Positions 7,881-16,715 are shown, counted from the first letter of the stretch. The stretch is DNA of 31,459 nt from Bin87 sp034421995 (GCA_034421995.1 DAOUJY010000157.1:1-31459); one strand, 5' to 3'. Notes: a model not told the origin generated them from the letters alone. Made by a program: numbers and translations.

Positions 7881-9281
7881 ATGTCATACAAGGATGACCT
7901 GGCATTGATGGCCCACCTGATGCGGCGCGCCGGCTTTGGCGCCAACCGCGCAGAGTTGGAGCGCTGCGTTGCTCAGGGTTACGAAGCCACTGTGGAAGAG
8001 CTGCTCAACCCGCCCGCGGAGAACGAAGGCGGCAAGATGGCGCTGCTGCTGCGCTATCACCCCAGCTTCCTGCTCCCCGGCGGAGTGCCCTATTCCGGTC
8101 AGGCCAACTGGATGTACAACATGGTTTCCAGCGACCGGCCCCTGGAAGAGAAGATGACCCTCTTCTGGCACCATGTCTTCGCCACCGGCAACTCCAAGGT
8201 CGACAACTGCGACCAGTTGCTTGAGCAGATTGATATGCTCCGGGAACACGGCATGGGCAACTATCGGGACATTCTCATTGAGCTGTCCAAGAACCCGGCC
8301 ATGATCTTCTGGCTGGACAACAACGAAAACCACCGGGACGCCGTGAACGAGAACTGGGGCCGCGAGCTCCTGGAACTCTTCTCCATGGGCGTTTCCAACT
8401 ACACCGAGGTTGACGTTCGCGAGTGCTCGCGGGCCTTCACCGGCTGGACCATCCAGGCCAAGCTGCCCCGGGCTCCCTACGGCCGCTATCCCTGGAAGTT
8501 CACCTACAACGAAGCCGACCACGACTTCGGCGAGAAGACTTTCCTGGGTCGCACCGGCAACTTCGACGGTGAGGACATCATCGACATCATCCTTGAAGAG
8601 CCCGCCACCTCCCGCTTCATCTGCCGCCACCTCTACAATTTCTTCGTCGCCGACGAGCCGCAGGTTCCCGCCTGGACCATCGAGCCGGCCCGCGACGAGG
8701 ACGCCCTGGAAGAGATGTGCCAGGTGTTCGAGGACTCCAACTTCGACATGAGGACCGTCCTCCGCCATATGTTCAACTCCCAGTGGTTCAAGGACGCCCG
8801 CTACCAGAAGATCAAGAGCCCGGCCGAAGTCGTCGCGGGCACTCTCCGCATGGTGGGACTGTTCGAGAACCCCGATCCCGGCGTCCTGAACATCGGCAAG
8901 GAGCCCACCTACATGGGCCAGTCCATCCTGGACCCGCCGTCGGTGGAAGGCTGGCACACCGGTCTCGAGTGGATCAACTCCGGCGCCCTGCTGGCCCGCA
9001 TCAACTTCGTGGCCGACCGGGTTTCCGACCCCGAGCTTCCGGGTATGCGTGACATCATCGACCGCATGCACTCCGAGGGCGTCGAAACCCCCGATCACAT
9101 GCTGGATGCCTGCACCGAGTACATGGGTTTCATTGAGCTGAGCGAAGAGACGCGCGGCCAGCTGGCCGAGCACGTCCGCGCCGGCGGCAACGTGGACTGG
9201 AACGACCGCGTTGCTACCGCCACCCGCATCGGCGAGACCATGGCTCTCATCAGCGCCACCACCGAGTACCAGTTCGGCTAA
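7881..9281 (+). CDS. DUF1800 domain-containing protein
   Basis: A 466-residue DUF1800 protein (PF08811), function unknown, almost always found next to a DUF1501 protein as here. Family hallmarks are visible: LMRRAGFGANRAELE at the N-terminus, FWHHVFATG, the NPAMIFWLDNN segment, the strongly conserved NENWGRELLELFSMG, then ECSRAFTGW, and SPAEVVAGTLRMVG and PPSVEGW near the C-terminus. There is no signal peptide or Tat motif, although many family members are exported; this one starts directly with the helical domain. An AGGAGG site precedes the ATG at good distance. Codons end in C very often, more than in neighbouring genes, which suggests high expression. The DUF1501 gene follows 95 bp later and an NHL protein after that. 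Confidence 0.9.
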   Translation: MSYKDDLALMAHLMRRAGFGANRAELERCVAQGYEATVEELLNPPAENEGGKMALLLRYHPSFLLPGGVPYSGQANWMYNMVSSDRPLEEKMTLFWHHVFATGNSKVDNCDQLLEQIDMLREHGMGNYRDILIELSKNPAMIFWLDNNENHRDAVNENWGRELLELFSMGVSNYTEVDVRECSRAFTGWTIQAKLPRAPYGRYPWKFTYNEADHDFGEKTFLGRTGNFDGEDIIDIILEEPATSRFICRHLYNFFVADEPQVPAWTIEPARDEDALEEMCQVFEDSNFDMRTVLRHMFNSQWFKDARYQKIKSPAEVVAGTLRMVGLFENPDPGVLNIGKEPTYMGQSILDPPSVEGWHTGLEWINSGALLARINFVADRVSDPELPGMRDIIDRMHSEGVETPDHMLDACTEYMGFIELSEETRGQLAEHVRAGGNVDWNDRVATATRIGETMALISATTEYQFG

Positions 9282-9376
9282 ACTTGGAGACAGCGGAGCG
9301 GGCCGCGCGATTGCGGCCTGCTCCAATCCCCCTCCAAACGAACCAAGCCACGCACATTACGACAAGGAGATACGCA

Positions 9377-10510
9377 ATGACCTCCACCAAGAAAGATCCG
9401 GTGATTGTGGTCCTGCAGCTCACCGGCGGCAACGACTACTTCAACACGGTGATCCCCTACAACGACTCGTTGTACTATGACAACCGCCCCGCGGTCCGCT
9501 ACGAGCGCGAGAGCATCATCCCCGTCAACGACGAGCTCGGTTTCGCCCCCACCATGGGTCCGATGAAAGAGCTGTTTGACCAGGGCAAGGTCGCCGTCAT
9601 CCACGGCATCGGCTACGCTGACAGCCCTCGCTCGCACTTCCGCAGCATGGACATCTGGCACACCTGCGAGCCGGACAAGGTCGGAACGGAAGGCTGGGCC
9701 GGCCGCGTCGCTCGCGAGATGGACCCCGACAAAGAGAACGTACTGACCGCCATTAACTTCGGCCACGGCCTGCCCCGCGCGCTGGCTGTCCCCGGCGTCC
9801 CGGTAGCCGCCATCGCCGACCTGAGCACCTATGGTCTGCTCACCGGTATTGCCGACGCCGACCAGCGCTCCAAGGCTTTGGACCTGTTCTCCAAGATGTA
9901 CTCCCCCACCGTGGGCGGCAGCTACGTCAACGACTACCTGCGCTCCACCGGCACCGACGCCATGATCGGCGCCGACATCGTGAAGGTCGCGCCGGAGCGG
10001 TACTCCAGCAACGTGGAATATCCCAACAGCCCCATCGCCATGCACCTCCGCGACATCGCCCAGGTGTACATGGCCGATCTGGGCACGAAGATATTCTACA
10101 CCCAGCACGGCAGCTTCGACACCCACGCTGGTGAGGCCGCGGCCCACCCGGTGCTGTGGAAGGAAGTCTCCGAGGGCATCAGCGCCTTCTTCGAGGACAT
10201 GAAGGAGCACAACACCGGCGAGAACATCGTCATGTACCTGTTCTCCGAGTTCGGCCGCCGCGTCCGTGACAACGGCTCCGGCACCGACCACGGCGCAGCC
10301 GGCGTGGCCTTCGCCATCGGTGACTCGGTCCAGGGCGGCTTCTACGGAGAGTATCCGTCCCGGAAGAACGAGGACCTGGAACAGGGCGACCTGGTTCCCA
10401 ACTACGACTTCCGCGGCGCCTACTCCAGCATCGTTGAGGACTGGCTCGGCATGGACGCCAATCCCATCGTCAACGGGACCTTCCCCAAGCTGGACATCAT
10501 CAAGAAGTAA
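9377..10510 (+). CDS. DUF1501 domain-containing protein
   Basis: A 377-residue DUF1501 protein (PF07394), distantly related to the alkaline phosphatase/sulfatase fold. Family motifs: VLQLTGGNDYFNTVIPYND at the N-terminus, HGIGYADSPRSHFRSMDIWHT, GSFDTHAGE, and FSEFGRRVRDNGSGTDHG, which holds the conserved acidic and His residues. The frame is open to 9284, but the ATG at 9377 with AAGGAG eight nt upstream gives the true start. As with its DUF1800 partner there is no twin-arginine signal, so both should act in the cytoplasm unless exported by an unknown route. Codon use is strongly C-biased. Function is unknown; the constant pairing suggests a complex. Confidence 0.9.
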   Translation: MTSTKKDPVIVVLQLTGGNDYFNTVIPYNDSLYYDNRPAVRYERESIIPVNDELGFAPTMGPMKELFDQGKVAVIHGIGYADSPRSHFRSMDIWHTCEPDKVGTEGWAGRVAREMDPDKENVLTAINFGHGLPRALAVPGVPVAAIADLSTYGLLTGIADADQRSKALDLFSKMYSPTVGGSYVNDYLRSTGTDAMIGADIVKVAPERYSSNVEYPNSPIAMHLRDIAQVYMADLGTKIFYTQHGSFDTHAGEAAAHPVLWKEVSEGISAFFEDMKEHNTGENIVMYLFSEFGRRVRDNGSGTDHGAAGVAFAIGDSVQGGFYGEYPSRKNEDLEQGDLVPNYDFRGAYSSIVEDWLGMDANPIVNGTFPKLDIIKK

Positions 10511-10594
10511 GCCCACAGGCCCAGCAAAAGCGGTGGCGGCGCCAAATCGAAACGCCGCCACCCCGACTAACGTAGAGCAAGTGGAGGAATAACT

Positions 10595-11644
10595 ATGGCC
10601 CAGAATACCGTAGCAAGCGGTCGGGCATGGCTGTACGTCAAGAACGTTGGCCGCCAGGGTCAGGTGGGCATGGGTTTCAGCCAGCCTGTTGGCGTGGCGA
10701 CCCTGAATGACGGGACCATGTACGTCGCCAACCGGGGCGGCGAGCAGAACCCCAGCGCCCGCATCACCAAGTGCACCATCGGCAACACCGACGGCAAGGG
10801 CGGCGAGGAGTTCCTGGGCGAATTCGGCCGGGAAGGCATCGCCTACCAGGCAAGTTCGCGTGGACTGTTCGAGTGGATCACCGGGATTGCCGTTGATTCC
10901 GCCGGGAACGTATATGCTTCCGACGAGTGGAAGAACATGATCGCCGTGTTCGACGCCGACGGGGAACTGCAGACGCATTGGGGCGAGGCTGGCGACGGTG
11001 AAGGCCAGCTCAGCGGCGCTGCCGGATTGGCCTTCGACGCCGACGACAACCTCTGGGTAGTTTCAGCCAGGAGCAGCCGCGTCCAGAAGTTCACCAAGGA
11101 CGGCGAATACCTGGGCGGCTTCGGCACCAAGGGCGACGGCCCCGAAGACCTGGAAATGCCCTCAGGCATCAGCATCGACAACGCCGGCGACCTGTATATC
11201 GCCGACTGGGGCAACCACCGAGTGCAGAAGTACACCCCCGGCGGCACCCACCTGCGCACCTTCGGGAGCCGCGGCACCCGCTCCGGTGAGCTGAACCACC
11301 CCTTGGGCGTGGACATCGACAACGAGGGCGATGTGTACGTGGCGGACTGGCTGAACGAGCGCGTCGTGATCTATGACGCCGACGCTCGCCCGCTGGCCTA
11401 CCTGGAAGGCGACGCCACCGAGGTTTCGGAATGGGGCGACTTGTCGCTCAACGCCAACCCGGACATGGTGAAGGCTCGCCGCCGAGTCCCCGACCTGGAG
11501 CAGCAGCAGAGGACCTTCCGGATGCCCATGGGCGTAAAGTTCGACCGCGCCAACAACCGGCTGCTGGTCTGCGACACCCTGCGTTCGCGCCTTCAGGTGT
11601 ACCAGAAGGACGACGATTACCTCGACCCGCAGTTCAACCTGTAG
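10595..11644 (+). CDS. NHL-repeat beta-propeller protein
   Basis: A 349-residue protein made of NHL repeats, likely one six-bladed propeller. Successive blades show the pattern P-x-G-(I/V)-x-D-x-x-G-x-(L/V)-Y-V-A-D-x-x-N-x-R-V-Q-x-(Y/F), for example around ITGIAVDSAGNVYASDEW, PSGISIDNAGDLYIADWG and PLGVDIDNEGDVYVADWL. An acidic insert of about 40 residues after the fifth blade (LEGDATEVSEWGDLS onward) interrupts the array before the last blade. There is no signal peptide. GGAGGAA lies 8 nt before the ATG. It follows the DUF1501 gene by 84 bp on the same strand with the same codon bias, so it probably belongs to the same unit as a protein-binding scaffold or a lyase-like enzyme. Confidence 0.85.
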   Translation: MAQNTVASGRAWLYVKNVGRQGQVGMGFSQPVGVATLNDGTMYVANRGGEQNPSARITKCTIGNTDGKGGEEFLGEFGREGIAYQASSRGLFEWITGIAVDSAGNVYASDEWKNMIAVFDADGELQTHWGEAGDGEGQLSGAAGLAFDADDNLWVVSARSSRVQKFTKDGEYLGGFGTKGDGPEDLEMPSGISIDNAGDLYIADWGNHRVQKYTPGGTHLRTFGSRGTRSGELNHPLGVDIDNEGDVYVADWLNERVVIYDADARPLAYLEGDATEVSEWGDLSLNANPDMVKARRRVPDLEQQQRTFRMPMGVKFDRANNRLLVCDTLRSRLQVYQKDDDYLDPQFNL

Positions 11645-11667
11645 GGCAAAGGTACGCACACCAAAGG

Positions 11668-11696
11668 GTAGGGGCGGGTTTGAAACCCGCCCCTAC
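11668..11696. repeat. 29-bp perfect inverted repeat, GTAGGGGCG family
   Basis: Arms GTAGGGGCGGGTTT and AAACCCGCCCCTAC flank a single G. It sits between the converging NHL and thioesterase genes and is followed by GGTTTTG, so it can serve as a two-way terminator. It shares its outer nine bases with the element at 6841-6868. Confidence 0.85.
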
Positions 11697-11712
11697 GGTT
11701 TTGCAAGTGCGC

Positions 11713-12141
11713 TCATAGTTCGTGGGTGTGGTCCGCCAGTGGCGGATTGCCACCGCCCCGGTTGGTAGCCTCCGGCGGCAGCGTGATGATGGCGCGGCGG
11801 TGGGTTCCCACGCCGATGGTGCGGTCGCCGTCAAAAGCCTCGACCTTGAAATAGAGCCAACGCCCGTCAATGCGCTCCAACTCGGCTACGGCGACAACAG
11901 TCGCGCCAATGTCGGCCCCGGCGACGTGCCGTATGTTCACCTCGAACCCCACCGTTGACTGTTCCGCCGGCAAGTGGTCAAGGACCGCTCGTTGCGACGC
12001 TTGTTCCATGGCGCTGATCATGGACGGGGTGCTGAGCTTGGCGACGTGAGGGGCGACGTTATGTTCGCCTACCAATACCTCGCACCGCCCCGTCAGGCCC
12101 GGGACAAGCTCCTTATCAACACTGCTATTTTGTTCGCTCAT
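11713..12141 (-). CDS. FlK-type acyl-CoA thioesterase
   Basis: A 142-residue hot-dog-fold protein resembling fluoroacetyl-CoA thioesterase FlK. The FlK catalytic trio Thr42-Glu50-His76 corresponds to T38, E46 and H72 here with identical spacing, in STPSMISAMEQAS and NIRHVAGAD. The typical tail IGVGTHRRAII is also present. The frame is open much further upstream, across the argF start, but the ATG at 12141 with AGGAG nine nt before it is clearly the start. It likely hydrolyses a small acyl-CoA; relatives that do not meet fluoroacetate are common, so the natural substrate is unknown. It diverges from argF. Confidence 0.8.
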   Translation of the reverse strand: MSEQNSSVDKELVPGLTGRCEVLVGEHNVAPHVAKLSTPSMISAMEQASQRAVLDHLPAEQSTVGFEVNIRHVAGADIGATVVAVAELERIDGRWLYFKVEAFDGDRTIGVGTHRRAIITLPPEATNRGGGNPPLADHTHEL

Positions 12142-12250
12142 ATCTGCTCCTGTATTCGGTTCCTCTCCCGGTTCATTGCCGGCCTGTATGCTATCATAAT
12201 GCCGGTCGCAGATTTGTCGTCGAACGACCCATACCATCAGGACACCGACC

Positions 12251-13189
12251 ATGCCTGAAAAAGAAAAAAGGGACTTCCTTTCCATAACGGACATTTCACC
12301 CGACGAAACACGCCGGCTCCTCGGTCGGGCGCAGGAATTGAAGGCCGCTCCACCGGGCAGAGAGCAACCCCTGGCCGGCAAGCGAGTCGCCCTGCTGTTC
12401 GAAAAGCCATCGCTGCGCACCCGAGTCAGTTTCCAGATCGGAATTGCTGAGCTCGGCGGATTCAGCCTTTACATGGGACAGGAGGAGGTGGGGTTGGGAC
12501 AACGTGAACCTGTTTCAGACGTTGCTCGCGTCCTGAGCGGTTACGTGGACTGCATCGTGGCCCGCGTCAACTCTCACGAATCCCTGGTGGGCTTGGCACG
12601 GTACGGGAATGTTCCGGTTGTAAATGCGCTATCCGATGTTGAACATCCCTGCCAAACCATGGCTGACCTGTTGACCATCGCCGAGACACACGGCCGGACC
12701 GACGGGTTGAACCTCGCGTACATCGGCGACGGCAACAACGTGGCACGGAGCCTGTGCCTGGGGTCTCCGGCGGTAGGCATGAATTTCTCTATTGCCGCGC
12801 CCCACGGCTACCAATTGGAAGAGTCCGTATTCGCCGACGCCAGCGAGCGCGGCAGCCGAGCCGACGGCGGGTCGCGTCCCACGGTGCATCCGTTAGTGCG
12901 TCCCTCCGACGCCGTGACCGACGCCAACGTGGTGTACACCGATGTGTGGACCAGCATGGGCGACGAAGCGGAGACCGAGGAGCGCCTCCGCGCCTTCCAG
13001 GGCTATACGGTGGATGATGCGCTGATGAAACGGGCGGCTCCAGGAGCATGCTTCATGCACGATATGCCGGCCCATTATGGCGAGGAAGTGCCGCCGGGAA
13101 TGCTCGAGCACCCGCAATCGGTGGCCTACCAACAGGCACACAACCGGCTGCATGCCCAGAAAGCCGTGTTGGAGTTCCTGCTGTCGTAA
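12251..13189 (+). CDS. argF: Ornithine carbamoyltransferase
   Basis: A 312-residue carbamoyltransferase that makes citrulline from ornithine and carbamoyl phosphate in arginine synthesis. The carbamoyl-phosphate loop reads EKPSLRTRVSF (S-L-R-T-R in place of the usual S-T-R-T-R), followed by HPCQTMADL (132-140), and the ornithine-specific DVWTSMGDE (231-239). The HCLPAHRG loop reads HDMPAHYG (270-277), so the substrate-loop Cys is Asp. The SMG motif favours ornithine over acetylornithine or putrescine. The ribosome site is weak. It is the first gene of a rightward run with the HEPN-like gene and der. No other arginine gene is in the window. Confidence 0.88.
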   Translation: MPEKEKRDFLSITDISPDETRRLLGRAQELKAAPPGREQPLAGKRVALLFEKPSLRTRVSFQIGIAELGGFSLYMGQEEVGLGQREPVSDVARVLSGYVDCIVARVNSHESLVGLARYGNVPVVNALSDVEHPCQTMADLLTIAETHGRTDGLNLAYIGDGNNVARSLCLGSPAVGMNFSIAAPHGYQLEESVFADASERGSRADGGSRPTVHPLVRPSDAVTDANVVYTDVWTSMGDEAETEERLRAFQGYTVDDALMKRAAPGACFMHDMPAHYGEEVPPGMLEHPQSVAYQQAHNRLHAQKAVLEFLLS

Positions 13190-13211
13190 CGAGTCAAGAC
13201 AAGAGGCTGAT

Positions 13212-13715
13212 ATGCTTACCTCTCCCGATTTGCCCGAACCCGGCGAACAAAGCCTGGACGACCGTCGCCGGATAAGCCGACGATTTATGATCCATGCCCG
13301 TGAAGAACTGAAAAACGGAAACCGCATGCAAGCCGGTGAAAAGGCTTGGGGCGCGGTGGTGCAACCGCTGAAAGCCATCGCAGAGCAACGCGGCTGGCAT
13401 CATCAGAGTCACCAGGACATCCACAACGTCGGGCTTCAGATACTGGCCGAAAGCCCGAACGTTGACCTGCAAGAAGCCCTTTCAGCAGCATACCGTGTCG
13501 GCCACGAGAACTTTTACGAGAACCACCGCCACCCCGAAGAATTAGCCGAGATGCTGGACAAGGTTGAAGATGAGTGCCGGTACTGCTCTCGCTGCTGGAC
13601 GCCACACCGCGCCCGTTCACGATTGCCAGCAATACCCAGTTGCGGCGTTTGCGGTCGCTTACCGGCGATGACGGTTTGCAACTTGGCGACGCGTCTTCGG
13701 TCGGTTTCTCGCTGA
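13212..13715 (+). CDS. HEPN/PaREP1-like protein
   Basis: A 167-residue protein whose first 120 residues are helical and resemble the HEPN-like/PaREP1 group. The segment AREELKNGNRMQAGEKAWGAVVQPLKAIAEQRGW, cut here by description, has the family pattern of an alpha-hairpin with AxEKAWGAxxxxLKAIA, and YRVGHENFYENHRHPEE follows. The last 45 residues are Arg/Cys-rich (CRYCSRCW, CGVC) and look non-conserved, so a late frameshift is possible. The frame is open back into argF, but the ATG at 13212 is the sensible start, 22 bp after argF. HEPN proteins often act with a nucleotidyltransferase partner as toxin-antitoxin or RNA-cutting modules; no partner is seen. The neighbouring genes are housekeeping, so its role here is unclear. 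Confidence 0.6.
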   Translation: MLTSPDLPEPGEQSLDDRRRISRRFMIHAREELKNGNRMQAGEKAWGAVVQPLKAIAEQRGWHHQSHQDIHNVGLQILAESPNVDLQEALSAAYRVGHENFYENHRHPEELAEMLDKVEDECRYCSRCWTPHRARSRLPAIPSCGVCGRLPAMTVCNLATRLRSVSR

Positions 13716-13771
13716 AACATGGACCAGGAAACGACGAAACGAACTAACACCTGACGACAAGCGGAACGTTT

Positions 13772-15310
13772 ATGACCTCTTCTGATCAAAGCATGGCTCA
13801 AGTCCTCGCGGATACGGAGGTTGCCGCCGAGACGGAACCGCGTACTCCAGTGCCGACTACGGATCCGATGGTTGCCATCATCGGTCGGCCCAACGTGGGC
13901 AAGTCGTCCCTATTCAACCGGATACTGTCTCGTCGCCATGCCATCGTGTCCGAGGTGGCCGGCACCACGCGGGACCGTCTCATTGCGCGCGCCACATGGA
14001 AGGGCCGGCCTTTCTTAATGGTGGACACCGGCGGTCTCGAAGATGACCCTGAGGGCCATATCCCCCAGCGTGTCCAGCAGCAGGCCGACATGGCCATGGG
14101 CGCCGCCGACGTCATAGTCTTCCTGACCGACGCAATCCAGGGCGTTACCGCCACCGACGAGGCCGTGGCCCAAAGGCTCCGGCGCACCGACAAGCCCGTC
14201 CTGCTCGCGGTCAACAAAGTGGACAATGACAACCGCGAAATGGCGGCCGTGGAGTTTTACGGGCTGGGGTTGAATGAGACGGCCTTCATTTCAGCCTATC
14301 ACAACTACGGCATCTACGACTTGCTGGAACGAATTGTCGATTTGCTCCCGCAACCGGAATTGGCCGACCTGTGGGAGGACGAAGACGCTGCGGCCGGCGG
14401 CGAAGATGATTGGTGGGAGGATGACGCACAAGACGGCGCCCCCGATGAGACGCCGTATGAGACGCCCACCGAACTCCGTTTGGCTATCGTGGGCCGGACC
14501 AACGTGGGCAAATCCCTGCTGACCAACCGCATCATCGGAGAAGAGCGGAGCATCGTCAGTCCGGTGGCCGGCACCACGCGGGACGCGCTGGATACTTCGG
14601 TGTCGTACCGCGACCATACCGTCACGTTGGTGGACACCGCCGGCATTCGCCGGCCGGGGCAAGTGGAACGTGGCATTGAGCGATACAGCGTCCTGCGCGC
14701 CGTCAACGCCGTGCACCGCAGCGACATTACGCTGCTGATAACCGACGCCACCGAGTTGGCCACGGCCCAGGACGCGCATATCGCGGGACTGGCCTGGGAC
14801 ACCAACCGGGGCCTCATCGTCGTGGTCAACAAGTGGGATCTGGTCAACCAGAACCGTTTTCGCATGGAGCGCAGCCTGCACCGGGTTCAGGAACGGTTGC
14901 ATTTCATGCCCTACGTGCCGGTATGCTTCACGTCGGCTTTGACCGGACACGGGATTGACGACCTGCTGGATACGGCGCTGTCGCTTTGGCAGGAGCGCCA
15001 AAAGCGGGTGCCGTTCCGTGACCTTCAATATCTCCTGGCTGACGCCGTATCGACCCACTCCCCACCTTCGCAACGGGGCAATATCAGGAACCGATTGCGG
15101 ATCCGGCGGGTGCGTCAAGTGGGGGTCAATCCGCCCACGTTCGTTTTCTCGGTCAACGATCCCAAGCTGCTGCATTTCTCCTACCAACGCTATCTGGAGA
15201 ACCAGATCCGCAACCGCTTCGGGTTTGACCGCACCCACCTGCGGCTGATTTTCCGGCCCGAGCGGACGGAATTGAAATCGAGGTCGGGGATTCGCAGCGG
15301 CAGGCGCTGA
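13772..15310 (+). CDS. der: Ribosome-biogenesis GTPase Der (EngA)
   Basis: A 512-residue protein with two tandem GTPase domains and a C-terminal KH-like domain, needed for 50S subunit assembly. Domain 1: P-loop GRPNVGKSS (38-46), VDTGG, NKVD (148-151). Domain 2: GRTNVGKS (241-248), VDTAG, NKWD (353-356). The KH-like part runs from about 400 to the end. It is longer than the usual 440 residues because of a 30-residue N-terminal extension and a very acidic linker of about 35 residues (EDEDAAAGGEDDWWEDD) between the GTPases. The N-terminal extension may be overcalled, with a later start near the MVAIIG methionine (13868) possible. plsY follows 20 bp later. Confidence 0.93.
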   Translation: MTSSDQSMAQVLADTEVAAETEPRTPVPTTDPMVAIIGRPNVGKSSLFNRILSRRHAIVSEVAGTTRDRLIARATWKGRPFLMVDTGGLEDDPEGHIPQRVQQQADMAMGAADVIVFLTDAIQGVTATDEAVAQRLRRTDKPVLLAVNKVDNDNREMAAVEFYGLGLNETAFISAYHNYGIYDLLERIVDLLPQPELADLWEDEDAAAGGEDDWWEDDAQDGAPDETPYETPTELRLAIVGRTNVGKSLLTNRIIGEERSIVSPVAGTTRDALDTSVSYRDHTVTLVDTAGIRRPGQVERGIERYSVLRAVNAVHRSDITLLITDATELATAQDAHIAGLAWDTNRGLIVVVNKWDLVNQNRFRMERSLHRVQERLHFMPYVPVCFTSALTGHGIDDLLDTALSLWQERQKRVPFRDLQYLLADAVSTHSPPSQRGNIRNRLRIRRVRQVGVNPPTFVFSVNDPKLLHFSYQRYLENQIRNRFGFDRTHLRLIFRPERTELKSRSGIRSGRR

Positions 15311-15330
15311 CCGTTCCCGCTACAGTAGAT

Positions 15331-16050
15331 ATGCGGCGCCCGACACTGGCAACCTGGGCCATGTTACTCACGGCGCTGTTTCTGGCGGCCGTCGGCATCG
15401 CGTTGTTGGAGACCGCTTCGCAACTCGCCCTGGCCGCACGGTATGCAATGGTATGCGTTGCGGCTTACCTGATTGGTTCGATTTCGTGGGGGTACATATT
15501 CGTCAACCTGACCATGGGCGAGGATATTCGGGACTTCGGCAGTGGTCGCACCGGAATGTCCAACATCCTCCGCACTGCCGGCGGCAAAGCTGCGGCCCTG
15601 GTATTCGTCCTGGACGCCGGAAAGGGGGTCCTGGCGGCGCTGCTGGCGCGCTGGGCAATCGGGCTGGGAGAACCGGAGGTAGTCGCCGCTTTGTGCGCTC
15701 TGTGCGGACACAACTGGCCGGTTTTCCTGAGATTCCGCGGTGGTCGCGGCATCCTGCCCGGGTTGGGGGGCTTGTCGGTGATGGCTCCATGGGTGGCGGC
15801 GATAGGAGCGGCGCTCTTTCTGGTTATCACGTTCTCGAGTCGATACCTTTCCCTGGGGAGCATCGCCGGCACGCTGACCGTGGCCGCAGTGAGCCTGGCG
15901 CTTATGCTCCTGGCCGGATACAGCGAACTGTACACGCTGTACGCCTTCATCGGGGGCGCGGTCATTATCTGGCAACACCGGGACAACATCCGGCGGATTG
16001 CCAACGGCACCGAGCGGCGCATCGGAGCGCCGGCGCTGCGGAACCGCTAG
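15331..16050 (+). CDS. plsY: Glycerol-3-phosphate acyltransferase PlsY
   Basis: A 239-residue polytopic membrane protein that transfers acyl groups from acyl-phosphate to glycerol 3-phosphate, the first step of phospholipid synthesis. Family motifs in order: YLIGSISWGYIF, then DIRDFGSGRTGMSNILR in place of GSGNIGATN, the D-A-G-K-G pair, GHNWPVFLRFRGGRG in place of FKGGKG, SLGS, and HRDNIRRI. Five to six hydrophobic segments are visible, including an extra N-terminal one (residues about 8-28) not always present in the family. The Asn-to-Arg change in motif 1 and Lys-to-Arg change in motif 2 are conservative in charge and known-looking in this lineage. It follows der closely and likely shares its transcript. 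Confidence 0.85.
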   Translation: MRRPTLATWAMLLTALFLAAVGIALLETASQLALAARYAMVCVAAYLIGSISWGYIFVNLTMGEDIRDFGSGRTGMSNILRTAGGKAAALVFVLDAGKGVLAALLARWAIGLGEPEVVAALCALCGHNWPVFLRFRGGRGILPGLGGLSVMAPWVAAIGAALFLVITFSSRYLSLGSIAGTLTVAAVSLALMLLAGYSELYTLYAFIGGAVIIWQHRDNIRRIANGTERRIGAPALRNR

Positions 16051-16271
16051 ACGCTGTTCCGACACGAGCGCGGACCTGTCATCGCGGGCACCAACGCCGT
16101 TAGCTTGGCATGACGCTCTCGATGCTGGGCGAGTGTCGCTCAGGCATAAAGATCACCAGATTCATCATAGGTCCGACCACGCCATTCGCGAGGACAGAGC
16201 GGTTGGTTTGAGGGTTGGTTCCTGGTGTTGGGGTACGGTTTCGGTGGCGATGTGTCCTTTGGTTTGTGTCC

Positions 16272-16306
16272 TTCGACAGGCTCAGTATGATGGTTCGACA
16301 GGCTCA
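16272..16306. repeat. Direct repeat of TTCGACAGGCTCA
   Basis: TTCGACAGGCTCA occurs at 16272-16284 and again at 16294-16306. It resembles the CTTCGACAAGCTCAG-type dispersed element seen in many bacterial genomes, whose reverse-strand reading gives SLSNHHTEPVEG-like peptides. Confidence 0.7.
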
Positions 16307-16343
16307 CCATGAGCGGGGTTAGTGGAGTGGGAAGGCAGGATTT

Positions 16344-16377
16344 TCCGCCGGAGGCGGACTTGGCCCGCCAAAGGCGG
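16344..16377. repeat. Paired CCGCC/GGCGG hairpins
   Basis: TCCGCC-GGA-GGCGGA at 16344-16358 is followed by CCGCC-AAA-GGCGG at 16365-16377. Two short perfect hairpins in a row form a compound repeat. Confidence 0.65.
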
Positions 16378-16715
16378 ACTTTGCAGCAGCACTTTGTTGT
16401 CAGCGCACGGCCGGTTGGGGTACGCAACTATTTTTCCCTACTTTTTCGTGTACTCAGCGCGCCAGAGGCGCACCTGCGCGCGTGCACGGACAGTCCCGGT
16501 GGTCGAGCCGGCAATCCGATTGAGGTGGTCGGGTCTAACTGAGCCTTGCCGATTGCGACCGGTTGCGATTTGGAAACTGACGGGGGTTGGCCGTCGAAGT
16601 GAAATCCTGCCTTTTGGGGTATTGGAAAGAAACAGCTGTTTTGCCTTGGCTGTATTCAGTATATATGTTCTGATAACAGACGGTCAAGGTGGATGGTGTC
16701 AGTTCGGCGGAAGCA

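Noticed and set aside
7884..9326. Long reverse-strand frame of 480 codons opposite the DUF1800 gene
   Set aside because: It is a shadow of a strongly C-biased gene: G-starting codons give a Val/Gly/Glu-rich, motif-free protein.
9278..10978. 566-codon reverse-strand frame opposite DUF1501 and the NHL start
   Set aside because: Same shadow effect from codon bias; it runs across two real genes and their gap and has no domain.
12142..12420. N-terminal extension of the thioesterase into argF
   Set aside because: It would overlap the argF start on the other strand; the ATG at 12141 has AGGAG and matches FlK numbering.
15331..16050. Loss of function in PlsY because of GSGRTGMSN and GGRG
   Set aside because: The changes keep charge or small side chains and the rest of the motifs and membrane pattern is intact; likely a lineage variant.
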